A stretch of 63,539 nucleotides of DNA from SVTX01 sp964629615. GTDB taxonomy: Bacteria; Bacillota; Clostridia; Oscillospirales; CAG-272. Shown here one piece after another: positions 15,541 through 22,894 of this stretch. Under the pieces are notes generated by a model. It saw only the letters and a program-made list of their open reading frames with translations, had not been told where the DNA came from and ran no database searches. The position numbers were made by a program, and so were the translations under genes. Within the stretch, counting starts at the first letter, position 1. Each line of letters opens with the position of its first letter. The stretch is from positions 1-63,539 of the forward strand of contig CAZVUD010000003.1 of NCBI GenBank assembly GCA_964629615.1. The letters run 5' to 3'.

Positions 15541-16986
15541 ATGCTGAATTCATTCTATGAAAGACTTGCAGAGAGATCCGGGGCGTCGGTGATAATAATA
15601 TCCATTGCCATAATGCTCCTGTGCGGATTTCTCATGACTCGCGTGACTAAAAAACTAAAGCTCCCAAATGTGACCGCATATATCGTGTCGGGCATACTGA
15701 TAGGACCTTTCTGTCTTGACCTTATACCGGTCAGTGTTATCGAGGGCACAGAATTCCTTGCCGATATCGCGCTTGCATTTATTGCATTCAGCACGGGTGA
15801 ATTCTTCAAGTTTTCAAAGCTGAAGAATAATGCAGGAAAGGTAATAGTTATAACGCTTCTTGAGGCGCTTACCGCATCGCTCGCGGTATTCGTGCTGACC
15901 TTCTTTGTGCTTAAGCTTGATCTTGCGTTTTCCATCGTGCTTGCCGCACTTGCATCTGCAACTGCGCCTGCATCGACCATGATGACCATACGCCAGACAA
16001 AGGCGCACGGTGATTTTGTAGATACGCTCCTTCAGGTCGTCGCATATGACGATATAGTGGCACTTCTTGCATACAGTGTTGCCATTTCGATCGCAGTGAC
16101 CTCTGTAACGGGTGAGGCCTTCAATTTTATGGATATTGTCCTTCCCATACTTACCAATCTTGCAACTCTTGCCTTGGGCGGACTTTTTGGACTATTCATG
16201 AAGCTGCTCATACAGAAAAAGCGTTCTACCGACAACCGCCTTATAATTGCCATAGCGCTTCTGTTTGCATTCTGCGGAGTCTGCGCCGCGCTTGGCGTAT
16301 CACCTCTGCTCGGTTGCATGGCTATGGGAACGGTGTATATAAATATCACTGACGACGATAAGCTCTTTAAGCAGCTCAACTATTTCAGCCCCCCGATAAT
16401 GCTTCTGTTCTTCGTGCGCTCGGGACTTTCATTTGACCTTAATGCTCTTATAAATCCTTCAGGCGCTATCGGCGGAGTTCCGCTTATAATAATCGGAGTG
16501 CTGTATTTTATCGTGCGCATATTTGGAAAATACGCAGGCGCATTCATCGGCTGCTTTGTTACAAAAAAGCCTCGGGATACGAGAAATTATTTCGGACTTG
16601 CATTGATACCGCAGGCAGGTGTGGCAATAGGTCTTGCCGCACTTGGTGCACGAGCCATCGGCGGCGAGGCAGGCAATGCACTTGAAACGGTGATACTTGC
16701 ATCAAGCGTATTGTATGAGCTGATAGGACCTGCATGCGCAAAGCTTTCCTTGTACCTGTCGCACTCATATTCAAATAAGCTTGAAGAGATCGTCACAGTA
16801 GAAGAGAAGGGCGAGGACGGCAAGGAAAAAAGCTCATTTGACCTTCTTGTCGAGCGCATCCAGAAAATACAGGAGGAGCTTGCCGAAGAAAATGAACGGG
16901 AAACAGAAGAGGAAAAGGCATTCACGGAGGCGGCTGAAGAGCACATGCGTGATCAATTACATATGAATATAGGAGGTAAGATATAA
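15541..16986 (+). CDS. Cation:proton antiporter, CPA2/Kef type
   Basis: The product has 481 residues with about 12 hydrophobic segments from residue 15 to 415. Family features: TRVTKKLKLPNVTAYIVSGILIGP after the first helix, the ASATAPASTMMTIRQTKAHGDFVD region and AYDDIVALLAYS, which carries the paired Asp of electrogenic antiporters, then ALIPQAGVAIGLA near residue 365. An acidic, coiled-coil cytosolic tail of 60 residues replaces the TrkA-N domain of Kef proteins. It moves Na+ or K+ against H+ across the cytoplasmic membrane. GGAGG precedes the ATG. Its stop overlaps the start of the MgtC gene (TAATG), so the two are translationally coupled. Confidence 0.9.
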   Translation: MLNSFYERLAERSGASVIIISIAIMLLCGFLMTRVTKKLKLPNVTAYIVSGILIGPFCLDLIPVSVIEGTEFLADIALAFIAFSTGEFFKFSKLKNNAGKVIVITLLEALTASLAVFVLTFFVLKLDLAFSIVLAALASATAPASTMMTIRQTKAHGDFVDTLLQVVAYDDIVALLAYSVAISIAVTSVTGEAFNFMDIVLPILTNLATLALGGLFGLFMKLLIQKKRSTDNRLIIAIALLFAFCGVCAALGVSPLLGCMAMGTVYINITDDDKLFKQLNYFSPPIMLLFFVRSGLSFDLNALINPSGAIGGVPLIIIGVLYFIVRIFGKYAGAFIGCFVTKKPRDTRNYFGLALIPQAGVAIGLAALGARAIGGEAGNALETVILASSVLYELIGPACAKLSLYLSHSYSNKLEEIVTVEEKGEDGKEKSSFDLLVERIQKIQEELAEENERETEEEKAFTEAAEEHMRDQLHMNIGGKI

Positions 16987-17702
16987 TGTCAGATCCAATT
17001 GCAAGCATACTCGGCGAATGGTCTGTCGGGATAAATGTATACAGTATAATATTCAGGATCGCACTGTCGGTGGTCATGTCTGCGATAATCGGATGTGAAA
17101 GATCCGGAAAGCGACATTCTGCAGGACTCAGGACCTTCATGCTCATATCCTTGGCTTCCACCACTGTCATGCTGCTTGACAAATATCTTATGTCAGGTGA
17201 CGGACTTGATATATATATACTTTCGTGCGCATGTATAATCGGTGTTGCGGTAATAAGCGTGCATTCATTGCTTGTAAGCTCACGAAGCCAGATACGCGGT
17301 CTTACGACTGCGGTGGGAATGTGGACGAGCGCCATAACGGGACTTACGATAGGCGCAGGATTTTATACCGTGACCCTCATAGCCTTTATAATTCTTTTGT
17401 CCTGCCTTTCTGTATTTCCTTCCATGGAGAGATATCTTAAGAACCGCTCAAACCATTTTGAGGTGCATCTTGAGCTTAAGAGCAGCAAATATCTGCAGAA
17501 TTTTGTCAGCACCATAAGGCGGTTGGGCTTGCGAATAGATGATATCGAGGCAAATCCCGCATATTCGGATTCAGGTCTCAGTGTCTATTCCATCGCCATA
17601 ACCATCGGAAACGAGGAGCTTAAGAAGTATAAGACGCACGAGGAGATAATTGAGGCTCTGCGCAGTCTTGATTATATCTACCACATCGAAGAGATAACTT
17701 AA
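16986..17702 (+). CDS. MgtC/SapB-family membrane protein
   Basis: The product has 238 residues: five hydrophobic helices in the first 140 residues, with the family signature AIIGCERSGKRHSAGLRTFMLI (compare GxxRExxxxxAGLRT), then RGLTTAVGMWTSAITGL, and a C-terminal ACT-like domain (HFEVHLELKSSKYLQNF...). GGAGG (16973-16977) precedes the ATG. Known members affect survival at low Mg2+ and inhibit F-ATPase in some pathogens; in commensals the role is unclear. Coupling to an antiporter under a LysR regulator suggests a joint role in ion or pH homeostasis. Confidence 0.9.
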   Translation: MSDPIASILGEWSVGINVYSIIFRIALSVVMSAIIGCERSGKRHSAGLRTFMLISLASTTVMLLDKYLMSGDGLDIYILSCACIIGVAVISVHSLLVSSRSQIRGLTTAVGMWTSAITGLTIGAGFYTVTLIAFIILLSCLSVFPSMERYLKNRSNHFEVHLELKSSKYLQNFVSTIRRLGLRIDDIEANPAYSDSGLSVYSIAITIGNEELKKYKTHEEIIEALRSLDYIYHIEEIT

Positions 17703-17706
17703 TAAT

Positions 17707-17757
17707 ATGTCCGACGCCATTGATGACCATCAGTATATGAGCGTCGGACATTTTTTT
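17707..17757 (+). terminator. Terminator after the antiporter-MgtC operon
   Basis: Stem ATGTCCGACGC (17707-17717) with GCGTCGGACAT (17741-17751), then seven T. Confidence 0.88.
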
Positions 17758-17779
17758 GCTCGTAAATTTGAAATAGCTA

Positions 17780-17808
17780 TTGCAAAATCCTTTGTTTTGT
17801 TGTACAAT
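17780..17808 (+). promoter_or_regulatory. Promoter of the M16-lgt-folD operon
   Basis: TTGCAA (17780-17785), 17-nt spacer, TACAAT (17803-17808), about 39 nt before the start codon. Confidence 0.7.
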
Positions 17809-17846
17809 ATATAATGTATTATTGTGTACTTTTTGAAAGGTAAGAT

Positions 17847-19148
17847 ATGAATAAAAAAGAGATAGATATAAAAAGCGGCGTGAGGCTCAATATGATAGGC
17901 ACTGACAGATTTAAAATGTCGCGCCTGTCGATATCCTTTATATACGATGCCGACGAGCTGATGTCCCCGATGCGAAAGCTGATGTTCTCTATACTTATGA
18001 GGGGAAGCCGAAATTATCAGTCGGTCGCCGCTATAAACCGCGCGCTTGATGATCTGTACGGAAGCACAGTCTCATTCAGATGCTCCGCAGACGGTGACAG
18101 GCATGTTTTCACATTCGTATGTGAGATGCTTGATGAGCGATATATATACAACAACGATGGTATCGATATACTTCACGGCACTCTTGAGATATTAAAGGAT
18201 ATACTTTTGCATCCGCTGAAGGACGGCGAAATGCTGACGGAAGATTTTATCCGCAGTGAAAAGAAGAATGCCGCAGACGCCATAAGATCCAAAGCAAACG
18301 ATCAGAGGGCTTACAGCGCAGAAAAATGCAGGCGCATCATGTTTGGCGGTGAAAAGTGTGGTATATCCGGAGACGGAAATGAGGAAATGATCTATTCATT
18401 CACCCCCGAGCAGCTGACAGAATGCCACAGATGCATGTTTAACGATGCAAGCGTTATCTGCTTTTACATAGGATCAAAGTCTGAGGATATCATAAAAAGA
18501 GAGATACAGGGGCTGTTTTCTGATGTTACGCTCTCAAGCGATGCTCGCAAGGGCTACACACCCTATGTATCGACCCGTGATATCATATTTGAAAGCGAAG
18601 AAAAAGCAGTCGCGCAGAGCAGGCTCAATATTGGCATGAGGATGGGAGTTGTCCTCTCAGACCGCGAATATTACGCCGCAGTCTTGTTTAATGAGATATT
18701 CGGCGGATCGTCCACATCAAAGCTATTTATGAACGTGCGCGAAAAAAAGAGCCTTTGCTATTATTGCTCGTCTGTATATATGGTGTCAAAGGGGGCGGTG
18801 TTCGTTTCCTGTGGAATAAATGCCGACAAGAGAGATGATGTATATGATGAGATCATGTATCAGCTAAATGAGATGAAGCTTGGAAATTTCACCGACGGCG
18901 AGATATCTGTGGCTAAAAAACAGATCATCAATTCCTTTAAGCAGGTCAGTGACAGTCCGTCGGGACTTGACAACTATTATTTCAGGCGCGATATGGCAGG
19001 CATTGGGCTTACACCGAGCGAAAGCATAGATATGGTAATGGCTGTGACGCGTGAGGATATCATGAATATCGCAAAGCGTACAGTGCCTGATACCGTATAT
19101 TTTCTCGGCGGTGCTGAATGTGAGGAGGCAGAAGGCTATGACGAATAA
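17847..19148 (+). CDS. M16-family peptidase-like protein without zinc motif (YmfF-like)
   Basis: The product has 433 residues in the two-lobed M16 pattern (RLSISFIYDADELMSPMRKLMFSILMRGSRNY... LDDLYGSTVSFRCSADGD, later LFNEIFGGSSTSKLFMNVREKKSLCYYCSS). There is no HxxEH zinc motif, so it should be catalytically inactive alone. The following gene encodes the zinc-bearing partner. M16 proteases often act as an active/inactive pair, as in YmfF-YmfH of Bacillus. Substrate unknown. AAAGG lies upstream of the ATG. First gene of a four-gene operon. Confidence 0.88.
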   Translation: MNKKEIDIKSGVRLNMIGTDRFKMSRLSISFIYDADELMSPMRKLMFSILMRGSRNYQSVAAINRALDDLYGSTVSFRCSADGDRHVFTFVCEMLDERYIYNNDGIDILHGTLEILKDILLHPLKDGEMLTEDFIRSEKKNAADAIRSKANDQRAYSAEKCRRIMFGGEKCGISGDGNEEMIYSFTPEQLTECHRCMFNDASVICFYIGSKSEDIIKREIQGLFSDVTLSSDARKGYTPYVSTRDIIFESEEKAVAQSRLNIGMRMGVVLSDREYYAAVLFNEIFGGSSTSKLFMNVREKKSLCYYCSSVYMVSKGAVFVSCGINADKRDDVYDEIMYQLNEMKLGNFTDGEISVAKKQIINSFKQVSDSPSGLDNYYFRRDMAGIGLTPSESIDMVMAVTREDIMNIAKRTVPDTVYFLGGAECEEAEGYDE

Positions 19149-20421
19149 TGTAAAACTCTATACCTCCGATATATTAAAGGAGAATTATTGGCGTGCCGAG
19201 CACGACAGCGGACTTAGCGTATATGTTTTTCCAAAAGATATGAGCGGAAGCTATGCTATATTGTCCGCAAAATTCGGCGGAGCAGTGTCCTCATATATGC
19301 GCGACGGAAAGCAAGTGACGATACCCCTCGGATGTGCACATTTTCTTGAGCATAAGATGTTTGACAATGAGGGAAGAGCCGGGGCAGATGACATCTTTTC
19401 CGCGCTCGGCGCATACGATAATGCCTATACATCAAATGACCGAACTGCATATCTGTTCAGCTGCTCCGATAATTTCAGTGAATGCCTGACAGAGCTTTTG
19501 CGATTTGTCACAGAGCCGTATTTTACAGAGGCATCTGTGAAAAAAGAGATCGGTATAATAGCCGAGGAGATACGCGGATGTCTGGACGACCCATATGACA
19601 GATGCCATATGGATCTTCTGAAAGCTATGTACCATGTGTCAAATGTAAGGAATGAAATATGCGGTACGGAAAGATCGATATCCGAGATAACGCCCGAGAT
19701 ACTGTATTCCTGCTGTGAGGATTTTTACCACCCTTCAAACATGGTGCTTACTGTTTGCGGAAATGTCAGTGTTGACGAGGTTATGGATGTCGTATCAAGC
19801 GTGCTGTCAAATGACCGCAGATGCCATGATATATCCGTGTGTACAAACAACGAGCCAAGCCACGTTTTAAAGAAATATACCGAAAGGAAGATGGACGTCG
19901 GACGCGCCATTCAGTGTATCGGTATAAAGGATGCAAATATCCCTGCAGACGCAACCGAGCGCTTGCGCCGTATCATTGCCGTAAATCTGCTGTGCAAGAT
20001 ACTTTTTGCCGAGTCGGGAGAGTTTTATCTTGATATGCTCAATAAAGAGATATTCACTCCGAATTTTGATTGCGGATATTCGGCTAATAAGGACACGGGA
20101 TACATACTTATATGGGATGAAAGCTCAAATGAGGAAGCCTTGCTTGAAAGCATAAAGCAGCGCATAGAGGATGTAAAGATAAACGGCATCGACCTTGAAT
20201 CATTCGAAAGGGAAAAGCGTGCCGCCTATGCCGCCTATGTGTCGGATTTTGATTCGACCGAGGATATAGCATTTGCTCTGCTTTCCTATGCAGGTGAGGA
20301 GCTGGATATTTTTGAATATCCGCGAATACTTGATTCAGTAGATGTCAAGTACATAGAGGGCATACTTAAAGAGATGTTTGAGCCTGACAGATTTGCAATG
20401 TCTGTCATTAAGCCCATGTGA
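19138..20421 (+). CDS. M16-family zinc peptidase (YmfH-like)
   Basis: The product has 427 residues from the ATG at 19138, which overlaps the upstream stop by 11 nt and follows GAGGAGGCAGAAGG. The zinc motif is HFLEH (68-72), with the downstream Glu in EIGIIAEEIRGCLDDPYDRC near residue 145. It is a cytosolic or membrane-associated peptidase forming the active half of the pair with the previous gene. The position before lgt recalls ymfF-ymfH clusters near phospholipid and DNA-uptake genes in Bacillus, but no substrate can be inferred here. Confidence 0.92.
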   Translation: MTNNVKLYTSDILKENYWRAEHDSGLSVYVFPKDMSGSYAILSAKFGGAVSSYMRDGKQVTIPLGCAHFLEHKMFDNEGRAGADDIFSALGAYDNAYTSNDRTAYLFSCSDNFSECLTELLRFVTEPYFTEASVKKEIGIIAEEIRGCLDDPYDRCHMDLLKAMYHVSNVRNEICGTERSISEITPEILYSCCEDFYHPSNMVLTVCGNVSVDEVMDVVSSVLSNDRRCHDISVCTNNEPSHVLKKYTERKMDVGRAIQCIGIKDANIPADATERLRRIIAVNLLCKILFAESGEFYLDMLNKEIFTPNFDCGYSANKDTGYILIWDESSNEEALLESIKQRIEDVKINGIDLESFEREKRAAYAAYVSDFDSTEDIAFALLSYAGEELDIFEYPRILDSVDVKYIEGILKEMFEPDRFAMSVIKPM

Positions 20422-20448
20422 TACTAAAATAAAAGGAGAAAAATTTAT

Positions 20449-21522
20449 ATGACACATATTTCATTTCCCGGTATAGGCATAACCGAGGGCTTTGATATAA
20501 ACAGAGTTGCCTTTACATTGCCTATAGGTGACGGGCTTCCGGTGCATTGGTACGGTATAATAATAACCTGCGGTATAATACTTGCGGCTTATTATGCTTA
20601 TTACCGTTCCAAAAACGAAAGTGTAAAGACAGACGATATACTTGATATATCTATATGGACCGTAGTTTGCGGAGTTATAGGTGCAAGACTTTATTATGTT
20701 GTGACATCCCTTGATAAGTTTGTTCCCAAGCCATTCGATCTTTGGACATTTATAAAGAATGTATTAAGCTTTCGCGACGGCGGACTTGCGATATACGGCG
20801 GTATAATCTTCGGTTGTGCGGCTATAATTATCGTTTGTATCATAAAAAAGATAGATCCCTTAAAGGTTACGGATATGGCAGCTCCCGGAGTTATGATAGG
20901 TCAGCTCATGGGAAGATGGGGAAATTTCTTTAATGCAGAGGCGCATGGCGGAATAGTTGAAGAGGGACATCCTCTCTATTTCCTCAGAATGGGATTGCTT
21001 CCAAATGAGGACAGTCTGTTTGAAACATACTATTATCATCCGACATTCCTTTATGAATCTGTTTGGAATCTTATCGGATTTCTGATCATAAACGCGTTCT
21101 ATAAGAAAAAGAAATTCAACGGTCAGATATCCTGCATGTACCTTGCTTGGTACGGATTCGGAAGAATGTTTATCGAGGGACTGCGCACAGACAGCCTCTA
21201 TGTCGGATCTGTGAGGATATCACAGCTCGTGGGCGCATTGTGCTTTGTTATATTTGGCGGTCTGCTCGTTGCAGGGCTTATATATTCCAAGAGATTTGCG
21301 ATTGAAGGATATCAAGCCAAAGGCTTTGCCGCGCTCCTCAAGCCCTCTTTGGTAGAGCGTTACGAGTTCATTGAAGCGGAAAAGCAAGCTGAAATGTTAA
21401 AGAAAAATGGCAAAAACAAATTTAATGAAATGCAGAACGACGAAAATATGCAGGACGAAGATGTAATAAACGCGGATGCGGAAGAAAATGAAGGCGGTGA
21501 CACAGATGGCAACGATAATTGA
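20449..21522 (+). CDS. lgt: Prolipoprotein diacylglyceryl transferase
   Basis: The product has 357 residues. It moves diacylglycerol from phosphatidylglycerol to the lipobox Cys of prolipoproteins in the membrane. Visible: LPVHWYGIIITCGI (first helix with the conserved His-Trp-Tyr-Gly), RDGGLAIYGGI, the Lgt signature GQLMGRWGNFFNAEAHGG near 160, HPTFLYESVWNL and GFGRMFIEGLRTDSL. The C-terminal 60 residues are an acidic Met/Asn/Asp-rich tail beyond the usual 270-residue core. AAGGAGA precedes the ATG. Several lipoproteins in this window would be its substrates. Confidence 0.96.
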   Translation: MTHISFPGIGITEGFDINRVAFTLPIGDGLPVHWYGIIITCGIILAAYYAYYRSKNESVKTDDILDISIWTVVCGVIGARLYYVVTSLDKFVPKPFDLWTFIKNVLSFRDGGLAIYGGIIFGCAAIIIVCIIKKIDPLKVTDMAAPGVMIGQLMGRWGNFFNAEAHGGIVEEGHPLYFLRMGLLPNEDSLFETYYYHPTFLYESVWNLIGFLIINAFYKKKKFNGQISCMYLAWYGFGRMFIEGLRTDSLYVGSVRISQLVGALCFVIFGGLLVAGLIYSKRFAIEGYQAKGFAALLKPSLVERYEFIEAEKQAEMLKKNGKNKFNEMQNDENMQDEDVINADAEENEGGDTDGNDN

Positions 21523-22354
21523 CGGAAAGGCGACCTCAGGTAAGATACGCCAACAGATAAAGGCAGAAGCCGAGCAGTTTGCAAAAGAAAACGGATACGC
21601 CCCGGGGCTTGCCGTAATAATCGTCGGAAACGACCCTGCATCTCAGGTGTATGTAAGAAATAAGAAAAGGGCTTGCAGTGAGGTGGGATTTGTGTCTGTC
21701 GAATATGAGCTTGCTGAGGATACGAGCGAGGAAGAGCTCATATCGCTCATACACAAGCTTAATCTCGACACCTCAATACACGGTATACTTGTACAGCTGC
21801 CATTGCCGAAGCATATAAATGAAAAGCGAGTTTTGCTTGAGATATCGCCCAAAAAGGATGTCGATGCATTTCATCCTCAAAATGTCGGCAAGATAATGAT
21901 AGGCGACTACGACCTGCTTCCTTGTACACCTGCTGGTGTTATGGAGCTGATCGCGGAATACGGTATAGATGTTGAAGGGAAGAGATGCGTGGTCATCGGC
22001 AGATCCAACATAGTGGGTAAGCCCATGGCAATGCTGCTCCTCCATAAAAACGGCACAGTCACTATCTGCCACAGCAGATCAGCCAATATTAGAGAGATAT
22101 GCAGTGAGGCAGATATACTTGTAGCATCTGTCGGAATACCGAAATTTGTCACTCGTGACATGGTGAAGGAGGGAGCTGTCGTTATCGATGTTGGAATAAA
22201 CAGACTTGATGACGGTACGCTTTGCGGAGATGTTGATTTTGAGGGCGTTGAGCCTATCGCATCATATATTACTCCCGTTCCGGGCGGAGTTGGTCCCATG
22301 ACGATAACCATGCTTCTGAAAAATACACTTACAGCCGCAAAAATACAGATTTAA
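21506..22354 (+). CDS. folD: Methylenetetrahydrofolate dehydrogenase/cyclohydrolase
   Basis: The product has 282 residues from the ATG at 21506, which lies inside the end of lgt (17-nt overlap). It interconverts methylene-, methenyl- and formyl-tetrahydrofolate. Motifs: YVRNKKRACSEVGF (catalytic Lys), LVQLPLPKH, PKKDVDAFHPQNVG, VVIGRSNIVGKPMA (NAD(P) loop) and TPVPGGVGPMTITMLL at the C-terminus. It supplies one-carbon units together with fhs, encoded 17 kb away on the other strand. Confidence 0.97.
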   Translation: MATIIDGKATSGKIRQQIKAEAEQFAKENGYAPGLAVIIVGNDPASQVYVRNKKRACSEVGFVSVEYELAEDTSEEELISLIHKLNLDTSIHGILVQLPLPKHINEKRVLLEISPKKDVDAFHPQNVGKIMIGDYDLLPCTPAGVMELIAEYGIDVEGKRCVVIGRSNIVGKPMAMLLLHKNGTVTICHSRSANIREICSEADILVASVGIPKFVTRDMVKEGAVVIDVGINRLDDGTLCGDVDFEGVEPIASYITPVPGGVGPMTITMLLKNTLTAAKIQI

Positions 22355-22368
22355 TTGCAAAAAAGTAC

Positions 22369-22397
22369 TTGAAATTTCAGAACATTTGTAGTATAAT
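22369..22397 (+). promoter_or_regulatory. Promoter of tRNA-Arg
   Basis: TTGAAA (22369-22374), 17-nt spacer, consensus TATAAT (22392-22397). The -10 box lies inside the left arm of the inverted repeat at 22394-22430. Confidence 0.75.
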
Positions 22398-22430
22398 ATA
22401 TGAGGTGTGTTTCAAACACCTCATATATTA
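22394..22430. repeat. 15-bp perfect inverted repeat over the tRNA-Arg promoter
   Basis: TAATATATGAGGTGT (22394-22408) and its exact complement (22416-22430) around a 7-nt centre. No T-run follows, so it is a poor terminator for folD. It covers the -10 box and the expected transcription start, so it may act as an operator or as a 5' hairpin in the tRNA precursor. Confidence 0.7.
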
Positions 22431-22446
22431 TATCAAAATTGAATAT

Positions 22447-22521
22447 GCCCTCATAGTTAAATGGATATAATAAGCCCCTCCTAAGGGTTAGTTATGGGTT
22501 CGATTCCCGTTGGGGGTGCCA
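22447..22521 (+). tRNA. tRNA-Arg (anticodon CCT)
   Basis: A full cloverleaf of 75 nt with encoded CCA. The acceptor is GCCCTCA paired with TGGGGGT (two G-U pairs), D arm 22456-22471, anticodon stem AGCCC/GGGTT, loop CTCCTAA with anticodon CCT at 22480-22482, and T arm ATGGG-TTCGATT-CCCGT. Discriminator G and CCA follow at 22518-22521. It reads AGG codons. A terminator hairpin starts 3 nt after CCA. Confidence 0.93.
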
Positions 22522-22523
22522 AA

Positions 22524-22554
22524 ATACCCGACCGCGTTTGCGGTCGGGTATTTG
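22524..22554 (+). terminator. Terminator of tRNA-Arg (repeat copy 1)
   Basis: Stem ATACCCGACCGC (22524-22535) with GCGGTCGGGTAT (22540-22551), GTTT loop, then TT. Confidence 0.85.
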
Positions 22555-22560
22555 CATCCC

Positions 22561-22664
22561 CCTAAATGAGCACCATCGAATGCTTTTTCCAATTGCAATG
22601 GGATGTTGAAAGTAAGAAGCAAAATGCAATTGGAAGAAGGTTCAGATTCCCGCCTTAGGTGCCA
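22561..22664 (+). ncRNA. Putative tRNA-like RNA, unit 1
   Basis: Between two terminators. CCTAA (22561-22565) can pair with TTAGG (22655-22659). Within it are a short AGCA/TGCT hairpin, a long arm CCAATTGCA (22589-22597)/TGCAATTGG (22625-22633) and a T-loop-like GGTTCAGATTCC (22639-22650). The 3' end is TGCCA, then a terminator. The order of arms imitates a tRNA with one greatly enlarged arm. It may instead be a decayed tRNA duplication; transcription is not shown. Confidence 0.35.
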
Positions 22665-22666
22665 AA

Positions 22667-22697
22667 ATACCCGACCGCGTTTGCGGTCGGGTATTTG
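22667..22697 (+). terminator. Terminator, repeat copy 2
   Basis: Exact duplicate of the hairpin at 22524-22551, shifted by 143 nt. It would end a transcript of the first tRNA-like unit. Confidence 0.8.
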
Positions 22698-22703
22698 CAT
22701 CCC

Positions 22704-22807
22704 CCTAAATGAGCACCATCGAATGCTTTTTCCAATTGCAATGGGATGTTGAAAGTAAGAAGCAAAATGCAATTGGAAGAAGGTTCAGATTCCCGCCTTA
22801 GGTGCCA
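22704..22807 (+). ncRNA. Putative tRNA-like RNA, unit 2
   Basis: Identical to unit 1 over its whole length, with the same pairing potential and again followed by a terminator (22810-22837). Same reservations. Confidence 0.35.
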
Positions 22808-22809
22808 AA

Positions 22810-22841
22810 ATACCCGATCGCGTTTGCGGTCGGGTATTTTG
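22810..22841 (+). terminator. Terminator, repeat copy 3
   Basis: The same hairpin with one change (GATCG for GACCG) that gives a G-T pair, followed by four T. It closes the array before the convergent nadE gene. Confidence 0.8.
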
Positions 22842-22894
22842 CATCCCCCTAATTTTCCGATAAGGACAACGACCTATTTCGGATTTACTTTTCA

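Larger units (their letters stand above)
22515..22853 (+). repeat. 143-bp tandem repeat (two identical units plus partial third)
   Basis: Units start at 22515, 22658 and 22801; the first two are identical over 143 bases and the third ends after about 52. Unit 1 begins in the last bases of the tRNA. Each unit holds a terminator hairpin, a long inverted repeat, and a sequence resembling a tRNA T-arm and 3' end (GGTTCAGATTCCCG...GGTGCCA). Identity shows recent duplication. This array fills the 373-nt gap between the tRNA and nadE. Confidence 0.95.

Noticed and set aside
22488..22772. 94-residue open frame on the minus strand across the tandem repeats
   Set aside because: It runs through the tRNA 3' end, terminators and repeat units and repeats the same peptide in two frames. 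This is the well-known spurious ORF type over tRNA-like repeats.
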